DNA of 64,000 bases. Origin: an uncultured Lachnospiraceae bacterium (GTDB lineage: Bacteria > Bacillota > Clostridia > Lachnospirales > Lachnospiraceae). The notes under the pieces are model-generated. The model worked only from the letters and a program-made list of their open reading frames with translations, did no database searches and was not told the origin of the DNA. The stretch covers positions 31,601 to 95,600 of the forward strand of contig CACZBD010000014.1 of NCBI GenBank assembly GCA_902779305.1, given 5' to 3'. Positions 46,012-55,911 of the stretch are shown piece after piece; position 1 is the first letter of the stretch, and each line of letters opens with the position of its first letter. Made by a program: the position numbers and the translations under genes.

Positions 46012-47253
46012 TTACAGAGTCAGGACTTCCCGGAGCTTTTCCATCGAAGGTTCGATCGAAACGGGCTCTCCTGCGGCCTTCATCGCATTTGCCACATCCT
46101 TCAGTCCCGAGCCGGTCACGATGCTGACAACACTTGCATTACTTGGGATCAGGCCCTCTTCGAGTGCTTTTTTGACGCCGGCCGTCCCGGCCGCGCCCGC
46201 AGGTTCCGCAAATACGCCGCAGGTCCTGCCCAGGATGCGCATCGCCTGCAAAATCTCCTCATCGGAGACATTGACTGTGACACCATTCGATTCCCGGATC
46301 GCGTTTAGTGCCTTATCGGGATTTCGAGGCACGCCGACGGCGATACTGTCCGCGATCGTGTTTTCTTCCATCGGATACCAGTCTTTTCCCTCCGCAATCG
46401 CGCGGTTGATCGGGCAGCACCCCTCGGCCTGCACGGAGATAAGCCTTGGCAGTCTGTCGATCAGTCCGGCCTGATAGAGGTCCGTAAAGCCTTTCCAGAC
46501 GCCGCTGATGGTGCAGCCGTCTCCGACGGAGACCGCGACATAGTCAGTCATATGAAAATCAAGTTGTTCGGCGATCTCAAACGAAACCGTCTTTTTTCCT
46601 TCCATGAGATACGGATTGATCGCTGCATTCCGGTTGTACCAGCCGTATTCTTCGATCGCTTCCGCAGAGAGACGGAAGGTGTCTTCATAGGTTCCTTTGA
46701 CAGAGATCACATGCGCCCCGAAAACCATGAGCTGCGCGACTTTACCTTTCGGCGCACGTTCCGGCACAAAGATCACGGTTTCAAACCCGGCAGCGGCAGC
46801 GTTTCCGGCAAGGGAGGATGCCGCATTGCCCGTGGAAGAGCAGGCGATGATCTTTGCGCCCGCTTCTTTTGCTTTGGCGACGGCCATAGCGGAAGCGCGG
46901 TCCTTTAAGGATGCGGTGGGGTTGATCCCGTCATCTTTTACATACAGTGCGGACAGGCCGAGCTGACCGGCCAAACGGTCCGCTTTATAAAGCGGCGACC
47001 AGCCGACACGCAGTCCGGACGGGGAGACTCCTCCTGCTAGCTGCGCATCATCGACCGGCAGGAATTCTTTGTATCTCCACATGGAAAAATCATCCCTTTC
47101 TTTGAGGGATGACTTGGAAAGCGAAGATCTGATCCCGTCATAGTCATAACGGATATCCAGGATCCCGCCGCATTTCCTGCAGGTGGTCAGATTCGGGGTT
47201 GCTTCATGTTCTGCGCCGCATTTGACGCAGACGGCAGTTTTTACATAGTTCAT
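46012..47253 (-). CDS. thrC: Threonine synthase
   Basis: 413 residues, a fold-type II PLP enzyme that makes threonine from O-phosphohomoserine. An N-terminal zinc ribbon (CVKCG ... CRKCGG, residues ~8-28) is followed by DGINPTASLKDRAS with the PLP lysine, SSTGNAASSLAGNAAAAG, and SVGDGCTISG. It overlaps the YheO-type regulator gene upstream by 4 bases. The pairing with a regulator rather than hom/thrB is unusual; other threonine genes are not in the window. Related enzymes (cystathionine-type lyases) share this fold, so threonine synthase is likely but not certain. Confidence 0.8.
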   Translation of the reverse strand: MNYVKTAVCVKCGAEHEATPNLTTCRKCGGILDIRYDYDGIRSSLSKSSLKERDDFSMWRYKEFLPVDDAQLAGGVSPSGLRVGWSPLYKADRLAGQLGLSALYVKDDGINPTASLKDRASAMAVAKAKEAGAKIIACSSTGNAASSLAGNAAAAGFETVIFVPERAPKGKVAQLMVFGAHVISVKGTYEDTFRLSAEAIEEYGWYNRNAAINPYLMEGKKTVSFEIAEQLDFHMTDYVAVSVGDGCTISGVWKGFTDLYQAGLIDRLPRLISVQAEGCCPINRAIAEGKDWYPMEENTIADSIAVGVPRNPDKALNAIRESNGVTVNVSDEEILQAMRILGRTCGVFAEPAGAAGTAGVKKALEEGLIPSNASVVSIVTGSGLKDVANAMKAAGEPVSIEPSMEKLREVLTL

Positions 47254-47912
47254 GATTTTGACTTATTGTTGTTCACATCAATGTAGCTGTAGAGGGTGTA
47301 TTTGGAAATTCCGAAGAATTTGGATACCTTGTCACCGGACTTGGTGATGAGAAAAGCCCCTGCATCATTCAGGAACCGGATGGCCGTGACTTTTTCATCC
47401 TTACTCATCAGCGCCACCGGCTTGCCGATCAGATCCACGGACTGCTCGATCAGATCATCCAGAAGATCGTTGACATTCTGTGTGATCCGTTCGGGCTGCT
47501 TGCGCCTGGTTTCTTCCTCGCCGGTCGTGATGATGGAGCGGACAGCGGCGTCGATCGTCATGAGGCTTGTAATATCATAGTTGATCGACAGGACGTAATC
47601 CACATGATCCGTATCCGGATTGCCCATGTAGATCGTGGTGGACTTTAAGATCCTCCCGTCTTTCGTACGCGTCAGATATCCGTAACGGTCTTCGATCTCG
47701 CTGGCCTTTTTGCCGCGCGCTTCCAAAACCACATGGGAAGGACCGTCACCGATCTGGCGGCCGCTGATATGACCGTTTTCGATGAAAACGACGGTATTGT
47801 CCAGGCTTCTGCCGCGCAGGTCATGGATGACGACTTCGCAGTTCTGTCCGAACTGCAGCGTCAGACCGTGGGCGATTTTTTTCAGATGTTCCAAAGTCGT
47901 ATAGGTATTCAA
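47250..47912 (-). CDS. YheO/DauR-type PAS and HTH regulator
   Basis: 220 residues from TTG at 47912, placed 9 bases after AGAGAGG; the long open frame before it runs antisense through the antiporter gene and is not coding. The opening LEHLKKIAHGLTLQFGQNCEVVIHDL is the YheO-like PAS domain, and the end (SKFFGISKYTLYSYID) is the HTH_22 recognition helix of DauR-type regulators. It heads a two-gene operon with thrC. Target and ligand are unknown; amino acid control is a guess from context. Confidence 0.85.
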   Translation of the reverse strand: MNTYTTLEHLKKIAHGLTLQFGQNCEVVIHDLRGRSLDNTVVFIENGHISGRQIGDGPSHVVLEARGKKASEIEDRYGYLTRTKDGRILKSTTIYMGNPDTDHVDYVLSINYDITSLMTIDAAVRSIITTGEEETRRKQPERITQNVNDLLDDLIEQSVDLIGKPVALMSKDEKVTAIRFLNDAGAFLITKSGDKVSKFFGISKYTLYSYIDVNNNKSKS

Positions 47913-47943
47913 AAGGAGTTCCTCTCTTGCTGTGTTTTCCGTT

Positions 47944-47952
47944 ATTGTATCA
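47944..47952 (-). promoter_or_regulatory. Extended -10 promoter of the regulator-thrC operon
   Basis: On the minus strand TGATACAAT (47952-47944), a TGn-TACAAT extended -10, with a weak TTCTCA 17 bases upstream. The leader to the TTG start at 47912 is about 25 bases. Confidence 0.5.
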
Positions 47953-48075
47953 TGTATCGGATATAATGAGAACAATTTTTTTGCATTCCCGCCAAAAATA
48001 TTCAAAACCGGTGCCGGCCCCAAAAAAACAGTGGTCAAATCATGAGCGCGGGTATGGTATTTGCGCCACTGCTTT

Positions 48076-48083
48076 GGTAAAAT
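48076..48083 (+). promoter_or_regulatory. Putative -10 box of the antiporter operon
   Basis: GGTAAAAT (with TG before it) is an extended -10 of fair quality; no good -35 is seen. Just upstream an inverted repeat CAGTGG.CAAAT (48029-48040) / ATTTG..CCACTG (48059-48071) could be a binding site. Confidence 0.35.
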
Positions 48084-48153
48084 GAGAACAGAGGCTGTTG
48101 CGGATCGCGAAGCGGCCCCGGCCGTAAAATTTATGTACAGATAAGGAAAAATC

Positions 48154-49440
48154 ATGAATGTTTTAGTGTTTCTGATCATCATCCTGGCATTTATCATCGG
48201 GATCGGCATTCTGAACGAACGTTTCCTGCACATGCAGAGCGATATCGCGCTGATCCTGTTTTCCCTGCTGATCGCGCTTCTGATCGGCGTCGTGAGTAAA
48301 TTCACACCGATCCCGGAACTGAACAACTTCACGCAGAACATCGGCGAATTCGGCTTTGAAGAGTACCTCATGGACGGCGTGCTCTGCTTCATGCTCTTTG
48401 CCGGCGCGAGCAAGGTCAACATGGGGAAATTTAAGCAGAATCTCAGGCCGATCTGCCTGCTGGCTTTGCTTACCACGGCCATTTCCTCGTTTGTATACGG
48501 GCTGCTGTTCTATGCGGTTGCGTATCTGTTTCAGATCCCCATGGATATCTGGACCTGCATCCTTTTGGGCTGCGTGGTCTCTCCGACGGATCCGATCGCA
48601 GCCACAGGGATCTTAAGCAAGATCGGCCTGTCCAAGAATGTCTGCTCGGTCATTGAAAACGAATCCCTGTTTAATGACGGTACGGGCGTCACGCTGTTTG
48701 TCTTTGTCCGTTCCGTGGTCATACACAGCGGCGAGAGCAATTTTGCGGTACTGATGTTCAGAGAGATCGTCGGTGCCGTGGCTGTGGCGCTCCTGGTGTC
48801 GTTTGTGCTCTTTCAGATCATCAAACTCACCAAGAATTCCGTAAGCTATATCCTGATCTCGCTGTTTGACGTTGCGGTCGTTTACATGATCTGTGAGCCG
48901 CTCGGATTCTCCGGCGTGATCGCATCGGTAGTCTGCGGCATGTATTTTTCCTATGCTATGGATAAGATCGACAGAAGGGTCTCGGTGATCGATCCGAAAG
49001 GATATTACAAGGACTTCTGGGAGATCATCGAAAATATTCTCAATGCGATCCTGTTCGTGATGATCGGGCTCTATGTGCTGGATGTGGAGATCAGTTCTTT
49101 TGCGCCTGTTGTCATTCCGGCTGCGATCGTGATCATTTTGTTGTCCCGCATCATCGGCGTTTATGTCAGCAGCGTCTTAAGCGGCAGGAAGATCCCCGGC
49201 AATTACAGCCTGTGGGAATATGTGACGCTGATGGTCTGGTCGGCTTTAAAAGGCGGCCTTTCCCTGGCGCTTGCGATCCAGACCCAGTCCTATCTGGATC
49301 CGGAAGTCTATAAGATCTTTATCAACGTGACCTATGTGACCATCTTTTTCACCGTGCTGGCACAGGGCCTTTCCATCAAAAAAGTCTACTTTATGCTTGA
49401 AAAGCATAAGGCGCAGAGATTACATCAGAAAAGGGGATAA
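48154..49440 (+). CDS. CPA1-type cation/proton antiporter
   Basis: 428 residues, about 12 membrane helices. The ESLFNDGTG motif in the middle, with its ND pair, is the ion-binding site of CPA1 (NhaP/Nhe) antiporters. It exchanges Na+ or K+ for protons. There is no cytoplasmic C-terminal regulatory domain; an RCK protein gene follows 3 bases later and probably fills that role as a separate subunit. Confidence 0.88.
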   Translation: MNVLVFLIIILAFIIGIGILNERFLHMQSDIALILFSLLIALLIGVVSKFTPIPELNNFTQNIGEFGFEEYLMDGVLCFMLFAGASKVNMGKFKQNLRPICLLALLTTAISSFVYGLLFYAVAYLFQIPMDIWTCILLGCVVSPTDPIAATGILSKIGLSKNVCSVIENESLFNDGTGVTLFVFVRSVVIHSGESNFAVLMFREIVGAVAVALLVSFVLFQIIKLTKNSVSYILISLFDVAVVYMICEPLGFSGVIASVVCGMYFSYAMDKIDRRVSVIDPKGYYKDFWEIIENILNAILFVMIGLYVLDVEISSFAPVVIPAAIVIILLSRIIGVYVSSVLSGRKIPGNYSLWEYVTLMVWSALKGGLSLALAIQTQSYLDPEVYKIFINVTYVTIFFTVLAQGLSIKKVYFMLEKHKAQRLHQKRG

Positions 49441-49443
49441 TTT

Positions 49444-50598
49444 ATGAAGATCATCATCGTGGGTCTCGGAGAGACCGGAAAAGCACTGGTAAAACTGCTG
49501 GATGTGACGGACCATGACGTTGTGGTCGTGGACCGTAATGAAGACCGCGTGGATGAGATCACCGACAAATACCGTGTGAACGGCGTGGTCGGCAGTGCCG
49601 CATCGGCCGATACGCTGATGAAGGCGGGAGCGGATACGGCGGATGTGCTGCTGGCGCTCACGCACGCAGATGAGATCAACCTGCTCAGCTGCATGCAGGC
49701 CAAAGCGGCAGGCACAAGGATCTGCGCCGCAAGGCTTCTGATGCCGGATCTGGTGGCCGAAGAAGACGCGCTGAAGGAAAAATACAGGATCGACTATTTC
49801 GTAAAGCCGCGGCTGGATCTTGCGGAAGAAGTCTGTAAGAATATCGGTCTTCCCGGCTATGTGAAACTGGAAAGCTATCTGGATGAGCGCCTGCAGGTGA
49901 TCAACATGAACGCTGTGGAGGAATCCCGCGTGACCGGAAAAACGGTCGCTGCCGTGGAATCTCTTGGCGGGTCCATGAAAGTCGGAAAGGTGATCCGCGG
50001 AAACAGGGCCATGACACCGAAGGCAGACCTTGTGATCAAAGAGGACGATTCCCTCTATATCGTAGTCAAAAAAGAAAACCTGGAAGCCGCTTTTTCTGCG
50101 CTTGGGATCAAGAGAGACAGGATCAAGGATGTCGTGATCGTCGGCGGAAGCATTTCCGGCGGTTATCTTGCCAAAACGCTGTTATCGCGCGGGAAAAAGA
50201 TCACGCTCATCGATGATGACATCGAAAGATGCAGACAGAAGATGGACAGTTTCCCGACCGCCAATGTGATCTATGCGGAAAGCGACATTACGGAGGTTCT
50301 GGAAGAGGAACATGTGGAAAAGGCGGATGCCGTGGTTTCTCTTACAGATAATGATGAAAATAACCTTGTCATCAGTATGTTTGCCTGGTCCAAGAAGATC
50401 CCCTCCGTGATCACGCGGGTGGATAAGCAGGTACATGTCAAACTGCTGCACAAGGTCAACATCGATATCACGGTATCGCCCACGGAGATCTCGGTATTCA
50501 GGATCATCCGCTTTATCAGCGAAACGATGAATGAGAACCAGGATGAGCAGTCCGCAGCGGATGAGTTTATCCGGATCATTGAACTGATGCGAAAATAA
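49444..50598 (+). CDS. TrkA-like RCK protein
   Basis: 384 residues. Two NAD-binding RCK-N domains (IIIVGLGETGKALVKLL at ~2-20, and VVIVGGSISGGYLAKTL at ~222-240) with one RCK-C domain (~140-215) between them. Full TrkA (~450 residues) has a second RCK-C domain; here the protein ends soon after the second RCK-N. Such proteins gate K+ channels and antiporters in response to nucleotides or c-di-AMP. As no TrkH/KtrB gene is near, its partner is likely the antiporter encoded just upstream. Confidence 0.85.
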   Translation: MKIIIVGLGETGKALVKLLDVTDHDVVVVDRNEDRVDEITDKYRVNGVVGSAASADTLMKAGADTADVLLALTHADEINLLSCMQAKAAGTRICAARLLMPDLVAEEDALKEKYRIDYFVKPRLDLAEEVCKNIGLPGYVKLESYLDERLQVINMNAVEESRVTGKTVAAVESLGGSMKVGKVIRGNRAMTPKADLVIKEDDSLYIVVKKENLEAAFSALGIKRDRIKDVVIVGGSISGGYLAKTLLSRGKKITLIDDDIERCRQKMDSFPTANVIYAESDITEVLEEEHVEKADAVVSLTDNDENNLVISMFAWSKKIPSVITRVDKQVHVKLLHKVNIDITVSPTEISVFRIIRFISETMNENQDEQSAADEFIRIIELMRK

Positions 50599-50642
50599 AG
50601 GGCCTGTGGCCCGGCTAATGTCAGATCGGAGGAGGTGCGCGT

Positions 50643-51971
50643 ATGATCCTGATCGGAAACGGCAAAGTGATCACATTTGACAGAGAGAACCCTTTCTTAA
50701 GTGACGGCGCGGTGCTGCTTGATAACAGCAGGATCCTATCCGTCGGATCGTTCGGATCCCTGAAACAGCAGTATGCGGAGGCGGACTTTGTGGATGCGAA
50801 AGGCGGCGTGATCATGCCGGGCTTTATCAACACGCATGAACATATCTACTCCGCGCTTGCAAGAGGCCTTTCGATCAAGGGTTATTCCCCGAAAGGCTTT
50901 CTGGAGATCCTTGATGGCATGTGGTGGAACATCGACAGGCACCTGGATCCGGACTCCATCTACGCGAGCGCCATGGCAACCTATATCGAATGCATCAAAT
51001 GCGGCGTGACAACGGTTTTTGACCATCACGCAAGCTACGGAAGCATCCGGGATTCCCTGTTTACGATCGAAAAAGCCGCTGAAAAGTGCGGGATCCGTTC
51101 CTGCCTGTGTTATGAGGTTTCCGACCGTGACGGAACGGAAAAAATGCGGGAAGCGGTCCTTGAGAATGAGGCATTTATCAGACATGCCGCAGAGGATGAC
51201 AGCGGCATGATCGCCGGCATGTTCGGCCTGCATGCTTCCTTTACGCTTTCCGATGATACATTGGCCTTTTGCAGAGAGCATATCCCTAAGGAAAGCGGAT
51301 ATCATATCCATGTGGCAGAGGGGATCGAAGATCTGCATGACTGCCTTCAGAAACACGGGAAACGGATCATCGACCGTTTGCTCGATCAGGAGATCCTCGG
51401 GGAGAAGACGATCTGTGCGCACTGCATCTATGTGAATCCGCATGAGATGGATCTGTTGAAAGAAACGGATACCATGGTCGTCCACAATCCGGAATCCAAC
51501 ATGGGCAATGCCTGCGGGTGTCCGCCGACGATGGAACTTGTAAAGAGGGGGATCTTAACGGGACTCGGTACGGACGGATATACGCACGATATGACGGAAT
51601 CCATGAAAGTCGCCAATATCCTTCATAAGCATCATCTCTGCGATCCGAATGCGGCCTGGAGCGAAGTGCCCAAGATGCTGTTTGAGAATAACGCAAAGAT
51701 TGCAGGCCGTTTCTTCAACCTTCCTGTCGGAGTCTTACGGGAAGGCGCCGCGGCGGACGTGATCGTAACCGATTATATCCCGCCGACACCGATGAACGAG
51801 AATAACATCAATTCCCACATTCTGTTCGGGATGAGCGGCAGAAGCGTGATCACAACGATCTGCAACGGGAAGATCCTGATGAAAGACCGTATTCTGCAGG
51901 ATCTTGACGAGGAAGCGGAGCTTGCGCTTGTCCGTGAAGAAGGGAAAAAGCTCGCAGAACGTCTTTCCTAA
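50643..51971 (+). CDS. ssnA: SsnA-type putative aminohydrolase
   Basis: 442 residues, an amidohydrolase with metal motif FINTHEHIYSALARG, then GVTTVFDHHASYGS, AHCIYV and GLGTDGYTHDM. These match SsnA, a chlorohydrolase/guanine deaminase relative. SsnA is part of the purine/urate breakdown gene set of anaerobic gut bacteria, with ygfK. The exact reaction is not settled. It has GGAGGTG upstream and sits 44 bases after the RCK gene in the same operon; ygfK follows. Confidence 0.88.
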   Translation: MILIGNGKVITFDRENPFLSDGAVLLDNSRILSVGSFGSLKQQYAEADFVDAKGGVIMPGFINTHEHIYSALARGLSIKGYSPKGFLEILDGMWWNIDRHLDPDSIYASAMATYIECIKCGVTTVFDHHASYGSIRDSLFTIEKAAEKCGIRSCLCYEVSDRDGTEKMREAVLENEAFIRHAAEDDSGMIAGMFGLHASFTLSDDTLAFCREHIPKESGYHIHVAEGIEDLHDCLQKHGKRIIDRLLDQEILGEKTICAHCIYVNPHEMDLLKETDTMVVHNPESNMGNACGCPPTMELVKRGILTGLGTDGYTHDMTESMKVANILHKHHLCDPNAAWSEVPKMLFENNAKIAGRFFNLPVGVLREGAAADVIVTDYIPPTPMNENNINSHILFGMSGRSVITTICNGKILMKDRILQDLDEEAELALVREEGKKLAERLS

Positions 51972-52025
51972 AGCCTTTCCAAACCGGGATTGCCGGACGT
52001 CTTATCAACAGCGGAGGTAGAAACT

Positions 52026-55013
52026 ATGAGTGATCGCATGCAACCCTTATCTTTTCCGAAACTGATGACCTGGATCGCAGCGGAGTATCAGGCGGAAGGA
52101 ACGATCTTTGCAGAGCGTCCGTTTCAGGTTACGGAGGGAGCACGCAGATGGATCCTGCCGGACGGAAAGCCGGAAATGCCTTTCGGACCTGCCGCGGGCC
52201 CGCATACGCAGCTTGCTCAGAATATCGTTGCCGCCTATGTGTGCGGCAGCCGTTTCTTTGAACTGAAGACCGTGCAGAAACTGGACGGAGAAGATCTTCC
52301 GGTCAGCAAGCCCTGTATCCTTGCGGCTGATGAGGGCTATAATGTCGAATGGTCCACGGAATTGTTTGTGGATGAAGCATTTGAGGAATATGTCAAAGCC
52401 TGGTTTGCCCTGCATGTGCTTGCCATCGAATGCAGGCTTGGAAGTCCCGACGGTTTTGTTTTCAATATGAGCGTCGGCTATGATCTCGAAGGTATCCGTT
52501 CTCCCAAGATCGACCGTTTCATTGAGGGCTTAAAGGATGCATCCGAAACAGGGATCTTCAGAAACTGCAAAAAATTCCTGCTGAAACAATTACATAACTT
52601 TCGTTATTTAACAAAAGAAGATATTGTAGCGATCCCAGCAACGATCTGTTCTTCGATCACGCTGTCCACGCTGCATGGCTGTCCGGCCGCGCAGATTGAG
52701 GAAATAGCCACCTATCTGATGAAGGAGAAGGGACTTCATACCTTTATCAAATGCAATCCGACGCTTCTCGGTTATGACTTTGCGAGAACTACATTAAATA
52801 ACATGGGTTATTGTTATGTTTCCTTCACGGATTTTCATTTTAAAGACGATCTGCAGTATGCAGACGCCGTGCCGATGCTGAAACGGCTGCAGGAGGTCGC
52901 CGAAAGCTGCGGCCTGCATTTTGGCGTCAAACTGACCAACACGTTTCCGGTGCAGATCAAAGCTTCCGAGCTTCCCGGTGAGGAAATGTACATGTCGGGA
53001 CGAGCGCTCTATCCGCTTTCCATAGCGCTTGCCGCAAAACTGGCCAAAGATTTTGACGGCAGCCTTCCGATTTCCTATTCCGGCGGTGCCGATATTCACA
53101 ACATCTTTGACATCGTAAACAGCGGGATCGCGCCCGTGACGATCGCGACAACGGTCCTGAAGCCAGGCGGTTACGCGCGCATGAAGCAGATCGCAGCCGG
53201 ATTTAACGGTATCGGAACGGATGCTGTGCGTCCTGTTTCGTATGATGCGATCGATAGTCTGGCAAAGGATGCGAAAAACAACGCATATTTCAAGAAAAAT
53301 CTAAAAGTTAAAACAAGGCATAACAAAAAAACAGCCATTCCGTTCCTCGACTGCTTTCTTTCCCCCTGCCACGAAGCCTGCCCGATCGGACAGGAGATCC
53401 CTGCCTATATGGAACTGGTAGATCAGGGACGTTATGAGGAAGCGCTGCAATTGATCATGACGGTGAACCCGCTTCCGTTTACGACCGGAACGATCTGTCC
53501 GCACCGCTGCATGGATCATTGCACCAGAACCTTTTATGAAACGCCCGTACAGATCCGGCAGTCCAAGAAACTTGCCGCGATAAACGGGTATGAGGCCGTT
53601 TATTCTGCCATGCAGCCGGCAAAAGAGATGACCGGTAAGGTCGCTGTGATCGGCGGCGGACCGGCCGGTATGGCGGCTGCGTTCTTTTTATCCCGTGAGG
53701 GAAAAGACGTGACACTGATCACCGAAGATACCCCGGGCGGGATCCCGATGCATGTGATCCCGGATTTCCGTATCGCCCCGAAAGATGTCGCAAAAGATGT
53801 CTCTTTTCTTGAAAAGGTTGGCGTAAAGATCAGAACGCATGAACGGATCGATTCTCCCGATGCGCTTTCAGGGTATGATACGGTAATTCTGGCTGTCGGC
53901 GCTTCAAAGAGCGCAGCGAGCGTTGTAAAGGGCGATCCCTGCATCAATGCCATCACATTTTTAAGAGATTATAAGAAATCGGGAGGAAAGATCGCTCCGG
54001 GAAAACATATTGCGGTGATCGGGGGCGGAAATACCGCGATGGATACCGCAAGGGCGGCGGTTCGTGCGGAAGGCGTCGAAAGTGTCAGCCTCGTGTATCG
54101 CAGGGATATCCGCAACATGAGCGCCGATGAGGAAGAACTTCGGGAGGCGCTTCAGGACGGGGTTGCGCTTTTGGAACTTCTCGGTCCCGTATCCTTTGCG
54201 GACGGGATCCTGAAATGTGAAGTCATGGAGCTTGGCGAGCCGGATGCGTCGGGAAGAAGAAGTCCCGTGCCGACAGGCAGATTCAAAGAAATTCCCGCCG
54301 ATGCGGTCATTACGGCGACAGGAGAGCGCGTGGACGGTGATTTTTATAAGAAACTGGGAATCGCTGTGGATGACAGATCCCTGCCCACGGTCGATCCGCA
54401 GACGATGGAATCGGACAAAGCAGGCTGGTATGTGATCGGTGACGGCAGAAGAGGGCCGGCTACGGTCGTGGAGGCCATTGCGGATGCAAAGAAGTGCGCG
54501 GAAGCGATCCTGTCCCGTCCGGTCGGCGGAACTGCCAATCCTGCAACGGACAGTATGAACAGGGCACAGAAGGGCGTGATCTGTGAGCCCGATGGAGATA
54601 ACGATTTCAGGAGATGTTTAAACTGCGGATCGCTTTGTGAAAACTGCGTGGATGTATGCCCGAACAGAGCCAATGTCGGCATTACCGTGGTCGGAATGAA
54701 ACTGCCGCAGGTCATTCATGTGGACAGGCTGTGTAACGAATGCGGAAACTGCGCGACGTTCTGCCCTTATGAAGGGGAGCCGTACCGTGAGAAACTGACA
54801 TTGTTTGAAACGTTCGGAGATATGCAGGAAAGCGAAAACAACGGGTTCTGCTTTGAGATCAGAAAAGACGCGCCGCTAATCACGGTTCGTCTTTTCGGAA
54901 AGATCACACAATCGAATGATTTTGCTTCGCTGATCGCTGACGGTGTCGAGCCCGACATTGTCCGCCTGATCGAAGCGGTTTATAAAGATTACCGGTATCT
55001 GTATACCGGGTAG
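52026..55013 (+). CDS. ygfK: YgfK-type Fe-S/FAD oxidoreductase ('selenate reductase' subunit)
   Basis: 995 residues from ATG at 52026 after GCGGAGGTAG. Order: a dihydroorotate dehydrogenase-like TIM barrel (~1-430), a GltB-small-subunit-like Fe-S region (CHEACPIGQEIP, CPHRCMDHC, ~450-520), FAD and NAD(P) Rossmann folds (VIGGGPAGMAAAFFLSREG; VIGGGNTAMDTARAAV, ~535-860), and a C-terminal ferredoxin-like part with two cysteine clusters (CGSLCENCVDVCPNR; CNECGNCATFCPY, ~870-935). The name 'selenate reductase' is historical; in gut anaerobes YgfK is required for urate/purine use and likely reduces an intermediate. Its partner here is SsnA, encoded 54 bases upstream. Confidence 0.9.
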   Translation: MSDRMQPLSFPKLMTWIAAEYQAEGTIFAERPFQVTEGARRWILPDGKPEMPFGPAAGPHTQLAQNIVAAYVCGSRFFELKTVQKLDGEDLPVSKPCILAADEGYNVEWSTELFVDEAFEEYVKAWFALHVLAIECRLGSPDGFVFNMSVGYDLEGIRSPKIDRFIEGLKDASETGIFRNCKKFLLKQLHNFRYLTKEDIVAIPATICSSITLSTLHGCPAAQIEEIATYLMKEKGLHTFIKCNPTLLGYDFARTTLNNMGYCYVSFTDFHFKDDLQYADAVPMLKRLQEVAESCGLHFGVKLTNTFPVQIKASELPGEEMYMSGRALYPLSIALAAKLAKDFDGSLPISYSGGADIHNIFDIVNSGIAPVTIATTVLKPGGYARMKQIAAGFNGIGTDAVRPVSYDAIDSLAKDAKNNAYFKKNLKVKTRHNKKTAIPFLDCFLSPCHEACPIGQEIPAYMELVDQGRYEEALQLIMTVNPLPFTTGTICPHRCMDHCTRTFYETPVQIRQSKKLAAINGYEAVYSAMQPAKEMTGKVAVIGGGPAGMAAAFFLSREGKDVTLITEDTPGGIPMHVIPDFRIAPKDVAKDVSFLEKVGVKIRTHERIDSPDALSGYDTVILAVGASKSAASVVKGDPCINAITFLRDYKKSGGKIAPGKHIAVIGGGNTAMDTARAAVRAEGVESVSLVYRRDIRNMSADEEELREALQDGVALLELLGPVSFADGILKCEVMELGEPDASGRRSPVPTGRFKEIPADAVITATGERVDGDFYKKLGIAVDDRSLPTVDPQTMESDKAGWYVIGDGRRGPATVVEAIADAKKCAEAILSRPVGGTANPATDSMNRAQKGVICEPDGDNDFRRCLNCGSLCENCVDVCPNRANVGITVVGMKLPQVIHVDRLCNECGNCATFCPYEGEPYREKLTLFETFGDMQESENNGFCFEIRKDAPLITVRLFGKITQSNDFASLIADGVEPDIVRLIEAVYKDYRYLYTG

Positions 55014-55041
55014 TTTCTTTTGGTTCCTTTAAAGCCCGGAT

Positions 55042-55830
55042 TCAGTCGCCGAGTCCTGCGACGATAAAGTTTCTGCCGTCGCTTTTAAAAACGGTGATGC
55101 CGATGGAAAGCAGATCCGGACTTAACAGGTACTGTCTTCCGGTTGCCGTATTCATCCAGGCATCCACGGTATCCTGCGCCGTTCCGTAATCCTTGGCCAA
55201 AAGCTCCGCCTTATAATAAGCGGGTGCCACCGTGTACCACATCGCGCCGTTCGGCCTTGTGTGGTTAAAGCAGGCCGTGGATTCCCTGACGCGCGCGTCC
55301 GAACAGAATTCCAGACTCATATTCGCTTCCAAAGGCGGCAGATTTGCGCGTGTCCTGTAGACATTGATCGCATTAAAGATCTCGGTTGCCATGGCTTTGT
55401 CGACGGAACCGAGGGCGATATAAGTGCAGTCACCGACCGAAAAAATGATCGGTGTGCCGTTTCCGGTCGTGTTCGGATCCTTTTCGGGTGCCGCATCATC
55501 TTCTGCGCTTGGTGTTGGCGTTGGCGTGGGGTCTTTTGTGTCCAGAACCGGCGGTTCTGCAATGGAAACGGTTCCGGTCGGGGTCGGATTGACCGGGTTG
55601 CTTATCGGAAGAGAATCCGAGCGTTCGATCTGGATGACGCGGCTGCTGTCCTCCGGTTCAACCTCCGGGATCAGTTCCGCGACGGCACTTTGCGCAGGGT
55701 CCTGTGCGGGGACCGTGGCAGCGGCGTCATTTTCTCCGCATCCGGATAGCGGGATCAGGGCCATGGCTGTAAATACGGCCAAAGCCCGGATCGTCCGGCT
55801 GGTTTTGAAATTCTTCTGTTCTTTATTCAT
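55042..55830 (-). CDS. CAP-domain lipoprotein
   Basis: 262 residues. Lipoprotein signal with Cys31 (PLSGC), an Ala/Pro/Thr-rich linker with a TPTPTP stretch (~70-115), and a CAP/SCP domain (~135-262) with INVYRTRANLPPLEANMSLE and CFNHTRPNG, then GIGI-like C-terminal blocks (LLSIGITVFK). CAP proteins of bacteria are secreted or membrane-bound and of unclear role. It ends 28 bases from the ygfK stop codon, convergent. Confidence 0.85.
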   Translation of the reverse strand: MNKEQKNFKTSRTIRALAVFTAMALIPLSGCGENDAAATVPAQDPAQSAVAELIPEVEPEDSSRVIQIERSDSLPISNPVNPTPTGTVSIAEPPVLDTKDPTPTPTPSAEDDAAPEKDPNTTGNGTPIIFSVGDCTYIALGSVDKAMATEIFNAINVYRTRANLPPLEANMSLEFCSDARVRESTACFNHTRPNGAMWYTVAPAYYKAELLAKDYGTAQDTVDAWMNTATGRQYLLSPDLLSIGITVFKSDGRNFIVAGLGD

Positions 55831-55911
55831 TTCCTGTCACACTTTGTATCAGACTGCATACCTCGTTATATATTTCGGCTTTTTCCGGTATTTCTTTATA
55901 AGAGATCGTGT

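Noticed and set aside
48084..48153. c-di-AMP (ydaO-type) riboswitch before the antiporter operon
   Set aside because: The leader is too short (about 70 bases) and lacks the conserved elements.
47913..48482. N-terminal extension of the YheO-type regulator frame to 48482
   Set aside because: The extension runs antisense through the antiporter gene; the TTG at 47912 with AGAGAGG starts exactly where family members begin.
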